A stretch of 64,000 nucleotides of DNA from Candidatus Pseudomonas phytovorans (GCA_029202525.1 CP119325.1:1315001-1379000), one strand, 5' to 3'. Counted from the stretch's first letter, positions 40,979 through 49,882 are shown. Notes: generated by a model from the sequence alone, not told the origin. Numbers and translations are program-made.

Positions 40979-41896
40979 GTGGCCCAGGTCAAACGTATTC
41001 GCCGCAATGTCAGCGGCATCATCCTGCTCGACAAGCCGCTTGGCTTCACCTCCAACGCCGCCCTGCAAAAAGTGCGCTGGCTGCTCAACGCGGAAAAGGC
41101 CGGCCACACCGGTAGCCTCGACCCGTTGGCAACCGGCGTGTTGCCGCTGTGCTTCGGCGAGGCGACCAAGTTTTCGCAGTACTTGCTCGATTCCGACAAG
41201 GGCTACGAAACCGTCATGCAGATGGGGCAGACTACCAACACCGGCGATGCCGAAGGTGAAGTGCTGCAGACCCGCGAGGTGACCGTTGGTCGCGCCGACA
41301 TCGAGGCGGCGCTGCCTGGTTTTCGCGGCCCGATCAGCCAGATACCGCCGATGTACTCGGCGCTCAAGCGTGACGGCCAACCGCTGTACAAGCTGGCACG
41401 TGCAGGAGAGGTAGTGGAGCGCGAGGCGCGTTCTGTTACTATTAACCGCCTGGAGTTGCTGGAGTGCGAAGGTACCCGTGCACGGTTGACCGTAGGCTGC
41501 AGTAAAGGCACCTATATCCGCACGCTGGTGGAGGATATTGGTGAGGTTCTTGGCTGCGGCGCCTATGTCGCCGAGCTGCGCAGGACCCAGGCTGGGCCCT
41601 TCGCGCTGGCACAGACGGTTACCCTCGAGGAACTTGAGCAAGCTCACGCCGAAGGTGGCAATGAAGCGCTTGATCGCTTCCTGATGCCATCGGACAGCGG
41701 GTTGCAGGACTGGCCCATGGTCAGCCTGTCGGAACACAGTGCGTTCTACTGGCTGCATGGGCAGGCAGTACGCGCGCCGGACGCGCCACAGTTTGGCATG
41801 GTCCGGGTACAGGATCACAATGCACGCTTCATCGGTATCGGTGAAGTGAGCGAAGACGGGCGTATTGCGCCGCGTCGGCTGATTCGGTCGGAATGA
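40979..41896 (+). CDS. truB: tRNA pseudouridine-55 synthase
   Basis: The 305-aa enzyme makes pseudouridine 55 in the T loop of tRNAs. The catalytic aspartate is in HTGSLDPLATGVLPLCFGEATKF (about residue 47), with GYETVMQMGQTTNTGDAEG, YIRTLVEDIG and a C-terminal PUA-like domain. The start is GTG 40979, 3 bp after rbfA; GGAGTAAG at the rbfA end serves as the ribosome site. Confidence 0.97.
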   Translation: MAQVKRIRRNVSGIILLDKPLGFTSNAALQKVRWLLNAEKAGHTGSLDPLATGVLPLCFGEATKFSQYLLDSDKGYETVMQMGQTTNTGDAEGEVLQTREVTVGRADIEAALPGFRGPISQIPPMYSALKRDGQPLYKLARAGEVVEREARSVTINRLELLECEGTRARLTVGCSKGTYIRTLVEDIGEVLGCGAYVAELRRTQAGPFALAQTVTLEELEQAHAEGGNEALDRFLMPSDSGLQDWPMVSLSEHSAFYWLHGQAVRAPDAPQFGMVRVQDHNARFIGIGEVSEDGRIAPRRLIRSE

Positions 41897-41982
41897 CCGA
41901 AACCGCAGGGTAAGGCTTCGGCCGAGCCCTACGGAATCAAGGGTGGCTGTCAGTAGGCACGGTCACACCTTTCTTATTAATA

Positions 41983-42025
41983 CAGGGATTTGTCCCTGGC
42001 CTATTGGACCCCGCTTGCGGGATCC
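41983..42025 (+). promoter_or_regulatory. Two adjacent hairpins in the rpsO leader
   Basis: CAGGGA/TCCCTG with loop TTTG (41983-41998) and GGACCCCGC/GCGGGATCC (42006-42025, one C-A mismatch) lie one after the other, ending 18 bp before the rpsO start codon and next to its ribosome site AGGAG. This layout suits autogenous control by S15. Confidence 0.5.
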
Positions 42026-42043
42026 GTTATCAGGAGATGCCAA

Positions 42044-42313
42044 ATGGCCCTCAGCGTTGAAGAAAAAGCTCAAATCGTTACCGACTACCAGCAAGCTGCT
42101 GGCGACACTGGTAGCCCGGAAGTTCAGGTTGCTCTGCTGACCGCGAACATCAACAAGCTGCAAGGCCACTTCAAGGCCAACGGTAAAGACCACCACTCGC
42201 GTCGTGGCCTGATCCGTATGGTTAACCAGCGTCGTAAGCTGCTGGACTACCTGAAGGGCAAAGACACCACTCGTTACAGCGCCCTGATCGGTCGCCTGGG
42301 CCTGCGTCGCTAA
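42044..42313 (+). CDS. rpsO: 30S ribosomal protein S15
   Basis: The 89-aa protein binds 16S rRNA at the central domain and bridges to the 50S. The signature GSPEVQVALLTANINKLQGHFKANGKDHHSRRGLIRMVNQRRKLLDYLK is complete, and length matches E. coli. AGGAG precedes ATG 42044 by 7 nt. The leader holds two hairpins that may serve autoregulation; pnp follows after 250 bp, the classical rpsO-pnp order. Confidence 0.99.
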   Translation: MALSVEEKAQIVTDYQQAAGDTGSPEVQVALLTANINKLQGHFKANGKDHHSRRGLIRMVNQRRKLLDYLKGKDTTRYSALIGRLGLRR

Positions 42314-42411
42314 TAGCGGCCTGGTCAGTGGTGTGCATGGCGTGTCTCATGCAGTGGCAACGTTGCCTGGCAGCGTTGTCTTTGAGCACGCCACGCGTAT
42401 CTGCGAGGCTG

Positions 42412-42458
42412 GCAGCCTGGTGATGTCGAACGGTTTTACCGCTCGGCAGCCAGGCTCC
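42412..42458 (+). promoter_or_regulatory. Stem-loop in the rpsO-pnp gap
   Basis: AGCCTGG (42414-42420) pairs with CCAGGCT (42450-42456) and encloses a second hairpin CGGT/ACCG. In E. coli the pnp leader forms a long stem cut by RNase III, the basis of pnp autocontrol; this element is in the corresponding place but shorter. Confidence 0.4.
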
Positions 42459-42563
42459 CGGCCTCGTGTTGTATCTGGACGGTCAACGGGGCCGATTCCC
42501 TGTTCTGCCCAAAAATTCGCAAGAAACCAGTTCCCCCAGAGCCACTGAAAAAGGTAGGAAACC

Positions 42564-44669
42564 GTGAACCCGGTAATCAAGACTTTCCAGTTCGGTCAAT
42601 CGACCGTTACTCTCGAAACGGGCCGCATCGCCCGTCAGGCAACCGGCGCCGTGCTGGTGACCGTCGATAACGATGTCACCGTGCTGGTGACCGTGGTCGG
42701 CGCCAAGCACGCAGACCCAAGCAAAGGCTTCTTCCCTCTTTCTGTTCATTATCAGGAAAAGACCTACGCTGCCGGCAAGATCCCTGGTGGTTTCTTCAAG
42801 CGTGAAGGCCGTCCTTCCGAGAAAGAGACCCTGACCTCGCGCCTGATCGACCGCCCGATCCGCCCGCTGTTCCCTGAAGGCTTCATGAACGAAGTGCAGG
42901 TCGTCTGCACCGTGGTGTCCACCAGCAAGAAGACCGACCCGGACATCGCTGCGATGATCGGTACCTCGGCTGCCCTGGCCATTTCCGGTATTCCGTTCGA
43001 AGGCCCGATCGGCGCCGCCCGTGTTGCTTTCCACGAAAGCACCGGCTACCTGCTGAACCCGACTTACGAGCAACTGGCTGCTTCGAGCCTGGACATGGTC
43101 GTTGCCGGTACCTCCGACGCCGTGCTGATGGTTGAATCGGAAGCTGAAGAGCTGACCGAAGACCAGATGCTGGGTGCCGTACTGTTCGCCCACGACGAAT
43201 TCCAGGTCGTTATCCAGGCTGTCAAAGAGCTGGCTGCCGAAGCCGCCAAGCCTACCTGGGACTGGAAAGCAGCCGTTGCCAACACTGAATTGTTCAACGC
43301 CATTCGCGCCGAATTCGGTGAAGGCGTTTCGCAGGGCTACACCATCACCGTCAAGGCTGACCGCTATGCGCGCCTGGGCGAGCTGCGTGATCAGGCGATC
43401 GCCAAGTTCTCCGGTGAAGAAGGCCAGCCTTCGGCTTCCGAAGTGAAAGAAATCTTCGGCGAAATCGAATACCGCACCGTTCGCGAAAACATCGTCAACG
43501 GCAAGCCACGTATCGACGGCCGCGACACCAAGACCGTTCGCCCGCTGAACATCGAAGTTGGTGTTCTGCCGAAGACCCACGGTTCGGCGCTGTTCACCCG
43601 TGGCGAAACCCAGGCACTGGTCGTTGCGACCCTGGGTACTGCCCGTGACGCCCAGCTGCTGGATACCCTCGAAGGCGAGAAAAAAGACCCCTTCATGCTG
43701 CACTACAACTTCCCGCCGTTCTCGGTTGGCGAGTGTGGTCGCATGGGCGGTGCTGGCCGTCGCGAAATCGGCCACGGCCGGTTGGCCCGTCGTTCGGTCC
43801 AGGCCATGCTGCCGGCTGCTGACGTGTTCCCGTACACCATCCGCGTGGTTTCGGAAATCACCGAATCCAACGGTTCCAGCTCCATGGCTTCGGTCTGTGG
43901 TGCTTCGCTGGCCCTGATGGACGCCGGTGTGCCGATGAAGGCGCCAGTTGCCGGTATCGCCATGGGTCTGGTCAAGGAAGGCGAGAAGTTTGCCATTCTG
44001 ACCGACATCCTGGGTGATGAAGACCACCTGGGCGACATGGACTTCAAGGTAGCCGGTACCGCCAAAGGTGTTACCGCGCTGCAGATGGACATCAAGATCA
44101 ACGGCATCACCGAAGAGATCATGGAAATCGCCCTGGGCCAGGCCCTGGAAGCGCGCCTGAACATCCTCGGCCAGATGAACCAGATCATTGGTCAGTCGCG
44201 TACCGAGCTGTCGGCCAACGCCCCGACCATGATCGCGATGAAGATCGACACCGACAAGATCCGTGACGTCATCGGTAAAGGCGGCGCCACCATTCGTGCC
44301 ATCTGTGAAGAGACCAAGGCTTCGATCGACATCGAAGACGACGGCTCGATCAAGATCTTCGGCGAAACCAAGGAAGCGGCAGAGGCTGCCAAGCAGCGCA
44401 TCCTGGGCATCACCGCTGAGGCCGAAATCGGCAAGATCTACGTTGGCAAGGTTGAGCGTATCGTCGACTTCGGCGCATTCGTCAACATCCTGCCTGGCAA
44501 GGACGGCCTGGTGCACATCTCCATGCTGAGCGATGCTCGCGTCGAGAAAGTCACCGACATCCTGAAAGAAGGCCAGGAAGTCGAAGTACTGGTACTGGAC
44601 GTGGACAACCGCGGCCGTATCAAGCTGTCGATCAAGGACGTTGCCGCGGCGAAGGCCTCGGGCGTGTAA
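42564..44669 (+). CDS. pnp: Polynucleotide phosphorylase
   Basis: The 701-aa 3'-5' phosphorolytic exoribonuclease has two RNase PH domains (about 12-145 and 310-455, the second with GECGRMGGAGRREIGHGRLARR), a KH domain (about 555-610, IGKGGATIRAI) and a C-terminal S1 domain (about 620-690, GKVERIVDFGAFVNILPGKDGLVHIS). It is part of the RNA degradosome in related species. The start is GTG 42564 with AGGTAGGA upstream. Confidence 0.98.
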   Translation: MNPVIKTFQFGQSTVTLETGRIARQATGAVLVTVDNDVTVLVTVVGAKHADPSKGFFPLSVHYQEKTYAAGKIPGGFFKREGRPSEKETLTSRLIDRPIRPLFPEGFMNEVQVVCTVVSTSKKTDPDIAAMIGTSAALAISGIPFEGPIGAARVAFHESTGYLLNPTYEQLAASSLDMVVAGTSDAVLMVESEAEELTEDQMLGAVLFAHDEFQVVIQAVKELAAEAAKPTWDWKAAVANTELFNAIRAEFGEGVSQGYTITVKADRYARLGELRDQAIAKFSGEEGQPSASEVKEIFGEIEYRTVRENIVNGKPRIDGRDTKTVRPLNIEVGVLPKTHGSALFTRGETQALVVATLGTARDAQLLDTLEGEKKDPFMLHYNFPPFSVGECGRMGGAGRREIGHGRLARRSVQAMLPAADVFPYTIRVVSEITESNGSSSMASVCGASLALMDAGVPMKAPVAGIAMGLVKEGEKFAILTDILGDEDHLGDMDFKVAGTAKGVTALQMDIKINGITEEIMEIALGQALEARLNILGQMNQIIGQSRTELSANAPTMIAMKIDTDKIRDVIGKGGATIRAICEETKASIDIEDDGSIKIFGETKEAAEAAKQRILGITAEAEIGKIYVGKVERIVDFGAFVNILPGKDGLVHISMLSDARVEKVTDILKEGQEVEVLVLDVDNRGRIKLSIKDVAAAKASGV

Positions 44670-44689
44670 GCGACTGCACCGCAACACAG

Positions 44690-44714
44690 AAAGGGCCCTT
44701 CGGGGCCCTTTTTT
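44690..44714 (+). terminator. Terminator after pnp
   Basis: AAAGGGCCC/GGGCCCTTT with a TTCG loop followed by six T, 21 bp after the pnp stop codon. Confidence 0.95.
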
Positions 44715-44785
44715 CATGGGTGGCGGGAACCTTTTGCGGACTTGCATCTTGCATGCAGGTTTACCGCGCTGATTGCAAAATGCAC

Positions 44786-44801
44786 GATCATGAGAATGAT
44801 C
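44786..44801. promoter_or_regulatory. Palindrome in the AT-rich promoter region of the BON gene
   Basis: GATCAT-GAGA-ATGATC is a perfect 6-bp inverted repeat within an AT-rich stretch (44780-44850). The TGAGAATGAT core resembles a Fur half-site, but the other half does not follow the 19-bp Fur box. Confidence 0.35.
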
Positions 44802-44931
44802 TATAATTGATAAGTTGTTGATTTATATAGATTAAATTCAGATCAGAAAGCTGGCACAGCACATGCAACTACCTTCATACCTGCCGCCAGGACATACGGC
44901 GCAGACCTTTCGAAAAACAGGAGTGACCCAC

Positions 44932-45282
44932 ATGAAGAAGTTCGCCATTGCTGCCGCTACTGCCACCGCTCTGACCCTGACCATGGCTAACGCGGCATTC
45001 GCCCAGCAAACCACCCAGGCCCCGATGACGCTGGCCGCCGGTGAGGTGACCAAAGCCAAGGAAGCTACCTCTGACACTTGGATTACCACCAAGGTCAAAG
45101 CTGATCTGATGACCGAGAAGGGTGTGCCTGGCAGCGACATCAAAGTGGAAACCAACAAAGGTGTTGTGTCGCTGTCGTCCGACGTAGCTGTGACTGATTC
45201 CCAGAAAGAGATGGCAGTTGCCATCGCCAAGAAGATCAAAGGCGTGCAGGCCGTATCGGCTGATGGCCTGAAGTCCGAATAA
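44932..45282 (+). CDS. Periplasmic BON-domain protein (OsmY-like)
   Basis: The 116-aa product has a Sec signal peptide (MKKFAIAAATATALTLTMANAAFA) and one BON domain (about 45-116: DTWITTKVKADLMTEKGVPGSDIKVETNKGVVSLSSDVAVTDSQKEMAVAIAKKIKGVQAV). BON proteins often have envelope-stress or osmotic roles. ATG 44932 has AGGAGTGA upstream. The gene is monocistronic between two terminators. In P. aeruginosa a BON protein lies near the same place. Exact function is unknown. Confidence 0.9.
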   Translation: MKKFAIAAATATALTLTMANAAFAQQTTQAPMTLAAGEVTKAKEATSDTWITTKVKADLMTEKGVPGSDIKVETNKGVVSLSSDVAVTDSQKEMAVAIAKKIKGVQAVSADGLKSE

Positions 45283-45322
45283 GGAACGTCCCGTCGGCCA
45301 AAGGATCTGGCCACCAACCCTG

Positions 45323-45347
45323 GAAGGGGCCGCATTGCGGCCCCTTC
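45323..45347 (+). terminator. Terminator after the BON gene
   Basis: GAAGGGGCCGC/GCGGCCCCTTC with an ATT loop, followed by TTCATTTTT, 40 bp after the stop codon. Confidence 0.9.
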
Positions 45348-45394
45348 TTCATTTTTACACAAGGCGCTCTTTTTGTTTTAAATTCAACAAAGAA

Positions 45395-45404
45395 TTGTAT
45401 ACAA
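45395..45404. promoter_or_regulatory. TTGTATACAA palindrome upstream of the VOC-family gene
   Basis: A perfect 10-bp palindrome with a GTATAC core lies 16 bp before the start codon, just upstream of the ribosome site. The core resembles operators of FCD-type GntR regulators. No regulator is adjacent. Confidence 0.45.
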
Positions 45405-45420
45405 AAATGGAGCCTCACTA

Positions 45421-45834
45421 ATGTCTGAATTGCCTGCACGACCCGGTCGCCTGAATGGCCTGCGCCACATTGCCCTGCTGGTACCTAACCTTGAGGAGTG
45501 CGAGCGCTTCTATGTCGATGTGCTGGGCATGGAGGTGCTGAACCGCGCCAACGATGACCTGGTGTACCTCACCTGCGGCAACGACAACCTTTCACTGGGG
45601 CGTGGGGCTGGGGCGGCCAACGGGCTGCAGACCCTGGATCACTATGGGTTCATCGTCGATAGCGTGGAGGAACTGGAAGCGTGGTATCAGTACTTCAAGG
45701 CCCATGGCGTGACCTTGCTGGACAGGCCCTTCAATCATGGTGACGGGGCACGCAGCTTCCACCTGGTGGACCCGGCGGGGAACAAGGTGCAGCCGCTGTA
45801 CCACCCGGCGGTGTCGGGGCAGCGGTTGATCTGA
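45421..45834 (+). CDS. VOC (glyoxalase/dioxygenase fold) family protein
   Basis: The 137-aa protein has two beta-alpha-beta-beta-beta modules: LRHIALLVPNLEECERFYVDVLGMEVLNR ... LGRGAG and LDHYGFIVDSVEELEAWYQYFKAHGVTLLDRP ... FHLVDPAGNKVQPLYHP. Likely metal ligands include His 16 and a C-terminal acid in another position than glyoxalase I, so the substrate is uncertain; it could be a lyase, isomerase or dioxygenase. TGGAG precedes ATG 45421. The gene stands alone and has an operator-like palindrome in front. Confidence 0.85.
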   Translation: MSELPARPGRLNGLRHIALLVPNLEECERFYVDVLGMEVLNRANDDLVYLTCGNDNLSLGRGAGAANGLQTLDHYGFIVDSVEELEAWYQYFKAHGVTLLDRPFNHGDGARSFHLVDPAGNKVQPLYHPAVSGQRLI

Positions 45835-45842
45835 CGCCTGTG

Positions 45843-45942
45843 CCGGCCTCTTCGCGGGCATGCCCGCTCCCACAGATACTGCGCAGGCCTCAAGCAGTGC
45901 GCTATCCCTGTGGGAGCGGGCGTGCCCGCGAAGAGGCCGGGC
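45843..45942. repeat. Inverted REP pair (BIME-like)
   Basis: Two facing REP copies with a 36-bp spacer fill the gap between the converging VOC gene and the DUF748 gene; the right copy ends 14 bp from the latter's stop codon. Confidence 0.9.
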
Positions 45943-45955
45943 CTGCTATTAGAGA

Positions 45956-48901
45956 TCACTCAGCATCCAGATGCATCGGCGTCACCACCCGGCCATCGCT
46001 CTCAGCCTGCCCCAGGCTGGTATCGATGAAATACACCCGGTCATCTTCCAGCTTGCCCTTGTCCACCAGGTAATCCTTGATACTGCTGGCCCGCTCCTGG
46101 CCCAATGTACGCAGCAGGGCGGTGCTTTCAGCCCATGACTTGATCACGGCCTCGCGCAGCTTGGTGGTACGTTCGTCGCGGCCCAGTTGCTCCCATTCGG
46201 CAGGCGGCTGCTGTTTCAGGCGGGTGCGGTAGATGCCTTCCAGCATTGCCGGCTTGTCGCTGTCGTCGACGATCAGCATCGAGGCATTGGCCGGCACCTT
46301 GTCACCGCGGCGCTGCAGGATCTTGTACCAGGTGGCCTGGTACTCACGCTCCAGGCGCTGCTGGGCGATCAGTGGACCGTCGCTGGCCTGGGCGCTGGTG
46401 CCTTCGATTTCCAGGCGAAGTTCGGGGCGTTCTTTCAGCGCCGCCGCCAGCTTGTCCAGCGACGACTGGGCATCGCCAGCGAGTTCGCTGGAGCCCGGGG
46501 CAAACGCGACATTACCCAGGTCTTCCGAGCCACCGCCGGTAATCAGCCCGCCAATGAAATTGAACGGCGCCTGTGCCGCGCGCAGCACCAGGTTACGCAG
46601 GGTTTGCCAGACAATCGGCATCACGCTGAACTGTGGGTTGTTGAGGTCGCCCGTCACCGGCAGCTCGATCGAGATCTTGCCCTCGGTGTCCTTCAGCAAT
46701 GCCACCGCCAGGCGGATCGGCAAGTCGACCGCATCCGGGCTGTCGACTTTCTCGCCCAGTTGCAGTTGCTCCACCACTACCTTGTTCTCGGCCTTCAGCT
46801 GGCCGTTGGTAATCAGGTAGTGCAGGTCAAGGTTGAGCCGGCCCTTGCGGATACGAAAGCCGGCAAACTTGCCAGAGTAGGGCGTCAACGTGGTCAGCTC
46901 GACGCGCTTGAAGCTGGTGGCGATATCCAGGCTGGCCAGCGGGTTGAACGGGTTGAGGGCGCCCTTGATGGTCACCGGTGCGTAACGGTCGACCTTGCCC
47001 TTGATATCGACCTTGGCCGGCAGCGGCTTGCGGTTGTCGATGGTGCCAATCTGGCCATTGAGCTGCTGTGCGGCCGTGGCGAAGTTCGGGGTGAGCGACA
47101 GGTCGGCAAAGTTGGCCGAGCCGTCCTTGATGTCGATCTGACCTATGTGGATGCCCAGCGGCTTGTCTTTGCTGGCCGAGGCCGTCTTGGTCTGGCTGCT
47201 CGCCGGGGCGCCGGCCGGTTGCGGGATCAGCAGGTCATTGACGTTGGTAGTACGGTCTTCGTTGATGATGAAACGCGCATAGGGTTGCAGCAGGGTCACC
47301 TTGTCGATCGACAGCGCATCGCCGTGGACGTAGGACAAACCGTCGACATTCACCTGCTGCCATTTGACGAAGTCGCGGCTCTTGATGGTGTCGAGGGTAT
47401 GCAGTTGGTTGACCTGCGCCTTGCCGGTCAGATTGAAGCCCAGCGGCGCGGTGTTCTTCAGGTCGACCTTGAGATCGCTGGAGAGCATGCCGCTGCGCAG
47501 CTCCAGCAGGATGAACGGGCTGATGTAGGCCTGGGCCACGCGCAGGTCGATGTCGCGGGTGCTCACATCCAGCTTGGCCCATACCGGCGCCAGGTTGACC
47601 TGGCCAGCTGCCTGCAGCTTGCCTTGCTTGCCTACACCGGTATCGAGCTTGAGCGTGAAGGGCGACTGGTTGAGGCTGTCGAAACCTTGCAGGTCTGCGT
47701 TGAGCGGGCCAATGTCCAAGGCTACCGGCTCTTTTTGGCTGCGGTCTGCCAGGTGCACCAGGTAGTTGCGCAGTTGCACGTCCTTGAGCAGCACTTGCCA
47801 AGGTTTGCCGGGCTCTTTGGCGGCTTTTTCATCAGGGGCAGGCTCGGCGGCGGCAGGCTCGGCCTTTTCCTTCGGCGTGGCTTTGGCCGGTTGGCTGGCG
47901 AACAGCTTCTGCCAGTCGAGCTGGCCGTCTTTTTCCAGCGCGGCCCAGGTTTCCAGTTTTTCGCTGCGGATCTTGCCCACGCTGACCAGTTGCTTGACCA
48001 GGTCGACGGAGGTTTCGCTCACCTCCAGGCTAGCCAGGCGCGCCAACGGGCGGCCATCTGGTGCCTTGATGGCGAATGGCGCAATGCGCAGGGAGGCGTT
48101 ATCCAGCAGCAACTCGGTCTGCTTGGCAAGGTTGAGCTTGTAATGCGTATCGAGGCTGACCACGCCGTCTTCCAGCACCAGTGGCACGGCATCGCGCACA
48201 TAGGGCCAGAACAGCTTCATTTTGGCGTCGGTGACCTTCAATGTGCCTTCGGAGGCGATCGGCGACAGGCTCAGGGTGCCTTTCCAGTCGATCCGGCCAC
48301 CGTTGGGGCCGTTGGCGACCAGCGTCATGTCGGCATTGTCGTTGGGCAGGGTGCTGAGGTTTTTCAGCTCCAGGTTCATGTTGTCGTAAAGGAACTCGAT
48401 CGGCTCGCTGGGGCGCTGGTCCTCGAAGTGCAGGTAGCCATCGACGAGCTTGATGCTGCCGATGCGTAGCGGGAACGGGTCGCTGGGCGGCTCGTCGGGT
48501 TTGGCCTCACTGGCGGGCAGCTTGAACAACCCGGCCAGGTTGAGGGTACCGTCCTTGGCGAACAGTACTTCGCTGCGTGCCTTGTCGAGTTCCACCGCTT
48601 CCAGATGCAGGGCTTTGGTCCACAGGCTGTCGAGCGAGAGGTTGGCGTACAACCGCTCGAAACCGACTTGCTCCTTGCCCGGCTCGCCGATCTGCAGGCC
48701 CCACACCGTCAGCTCCAGGCTGAAGGGGTTGAGTTCGATCCGTTCGAGGTGGGCCGGCACGGTCGCGTACTGGGCCAACTGCTGGTTGGCGATGCGCAGC
48801 GCGACACCGGGAAGAATGAGAAAGCCGAGCAGGCTGTAGAGGGCTACGAGGGCCACGATTGCGCCGGCGGCGCGAGTCAATCCTTTGTACATGTGTCGCA
48901 T
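45956..48901 (-). CDS. Large AsmA-like DUF748 envelope protein
   Basis: The 981-aa protein has one N-terminal membrane anchor (about 9-33: AAGAIVALVALYSLLGFLILPGVAL), then a long beta-rich periplasmic region typical of DUF748/AsmA-like proteins (for example AHLERIELNPFSLELTVWGLQIGEP, HLEAVELDKARSEV, NGQLKAENKVVVEQLQLGEKV), with a Lys/Ala/Glu-rich linker near residues 330-365. About residues 805-860 (FAPGSSELAGDAQSSLDKLAAALKERP) resemble the start of an OmpA-type domain. AsmA relatives bridge the membranes for lipid transport; that role here is inference. ATG 48892 is an alternative start. It runs opposite to nothing else coding. Confidence 0.88.
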   Translation of the reverse strand: MRHMYKGLTRAAGAIVALVALYSLLGFLILPGVALRIANQQLAQYATVPAHLERIELNPFSLELTVWGLQIGEPGKEQVGFERLYANLSLDSLWTKALHLEAVELDKARSEVLFAKDGTLNLAGLFKLPASEAKPDEPPSDPFPLRIGSIKLVDGYLHFEDQRPSEPIEFLYDNMNLELKNLSTLPNDNADMTLVANGPNGGRIDWKGTLSLSPIASEGTLKVTDAKMKLFWPYVRDAVPLVLEDGVVSLDTHYKLNLAKQTELLLDNASLRIAPFAIKAPDGRPLARLASLEVSETSVDLVKQLVSVGKIRSEKLETWAALEKDGQLDWQKLFASQPAKATPKEKAEPAAAEPAPDEKAAKEPGKPWQVLLKDVQLRNYLVHLADRSQKEPVALDIGPLNADLQGFDSLNQSPFTLKLDTGVGKQGKLQAAGQVNLAPVWAKLDVSTRDIDLRVAQAYISPFILLELRSGMLSSDLKVDLKNTAPLGFNLTGKAQVNQLHTLDTIKSRDFVKWQQVNVDGLSYVHGDALSIDKVTLLQPYARFIINEDRTTNVNDLLIPQPAGAPASSQTKTASASKDKPLGIHIGQIDIKDGSANFADLSLTPNFATAAQQLNGQIGTIDNRKPLPAKVDIKGKVDRYAPVTIKGALNPFNPLASLDIATSFKRVELTTLTPYSGKFAGFRIRKGRLNLDLHYLITNGQLKAENKVVVEQLQLGEKVDSPDAVDLPIRLAVALLKDTEGKISIELPVTGDLNNPQFSVMPIVWQTLRNLVLRAAQAPFNFIGGLITGGGSEDLGNVAFAPGSSELAGDAQSSLDKLAAALKERPELRLEIEGTSAQASDGPLIAQQRLEREYQATWYKILQRRGDKVPANASMLIVDDSDKPAMLEGIYRTRLKQQPPAEWEQLGRDERTTKLREAVIKSWAESTALLRTLGQERASSIKDYLVDKGKLEDDRVYFIDTSLGQAESDGRVVTPMHLDAE

Positions 48902-48970
48902 CGTCTGTCTAAGCAGGAGTGCTTGGAGTATGGCACGTTAAATCAGTTCCGCAGGGTCGACCATTAGGCC

Positions 48971-49840
48971 TCATTCGATCCCCATGCGCCGTTTGGCCCG
49001 GTGCGCCGAGCCGTCGCGCATTGCCCAGCGCAGTACAGGGGCGGTGCGTTGCAGGCCCAGGCGGATCAGGCGCTGTTGCAAGGGCCCGTGCTGCAGGCCG
49101 AGCATGGCCTGGGCCCAGCCCGGCAGCAGGTCGATGCCGGCGTGCAGCATCAGCTTGCCTACTGGTTGCGCCAGGCGGCTGGGGGCAGGGGCGTCGAGCA
49201 GGATCTGCATGACTTCATGGCTGCGCGTATCGCAGTGCAGCTGTGGGCGCATGCGCTGCAGGTAGTCTTCGACCTGCTGACACGAACGCGGGACGTTACG
49301 GGCGCCAAGGCGCTCGGCGATCAGGGCGATTTCGTTGTAGTAGGCATCCTGCTCGGCCTGCGGCAGGTGCGGGTTGCGGTACCGCAGGTGGGCGGCGAGG
49401 AAACTGCTGACCTCCGCCACATGCACCCAGGTCAGCAGGTCTGGATCGCTGGCCGCGTAGGGACGGCCGTCCGGTGCGGTGCCGGTGACCTGCAGGTGTA
49501 TGGTGCGCACCTTGTCGATCAGCCACTCGGCATCGCCGGTGGCACCGAAGGTGGTGCCGGAAATGAACTGGCTGGTGCGGCGCAGGCGGCCAAGCAGGTC
49601 TTCACGAAAATTGGAGTGGTCCCACACACCGGCCAAGGCCAGCGGGTGCAACAGCTGCAACATGAGTGCGCTGATGCCGCCGACCAGCATGCTCGGGAAA
49701 TCGCCATGTACTTGCCAGCTGATGCTGTGTGGGCCGAACAGGCCGGGGTCGCCCTTGGGCGATTCCAGGTCGAGCTGGCCGAGGGCCAGCCCGGTGAGGC
49801 TCATGACCTGGGTTTCGATGCGACGGCGGAGGGCTTCCAT
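48971..49840 (-). CDS. DUF2236 (MpaB/rubber-oxygenase-like) family protein
   Basis: The 289-aa protein shows the DUF2236 pattern: a start with WQVHGDFPSMLVGGISALMLQLLHPLALAGVWDHSNFREDLLGRL, then FGATGDAEWLIDKVRTIHLQVTG, and the His motif LLTWVHVAEVSSFLAAHLRY. Members include latex-clearing (Lcp-like) and MpaB-type haem oxygenases, and the conserved histidines fit haem binding, but the substrate here is unknown. It lies 42 bp downstream of acs on the same strand and 69 bp before the DUF748 gene, so it may be cotranscribed with acs. Confidence 0.85.
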   Translation of the reverse strand: MEALRRRIETQVMSLTGLALGQLDLESPKGDPGLFGPHSISWQVHGDFPSMLVGGISALMLQLLHPLALAGVWDHSNFREDLLGRLRRTSQFISGTTFGATGDAEWLIDKVRTIHLQVTGTAPDGRPYAASDPDLLTWVHVAEVSSFLAAHLRYRNPHLPQAEQDAYYNEIALIAERLGARNVPRSCQQVEDYLQRMRPQLHCDTRSHEVMQILLDAPAPSRLAQPVGKLMLHAGIDLLPGWAQAMLGLQHGPLQQRLIRLGLQRTAPVLRWAMRDGSAHRAKRRMGIE

Positions 49841-49882
49841 GGCGACCTGAGGTTCAGGGCGGCCATGGACGGTGGCCGCCGG

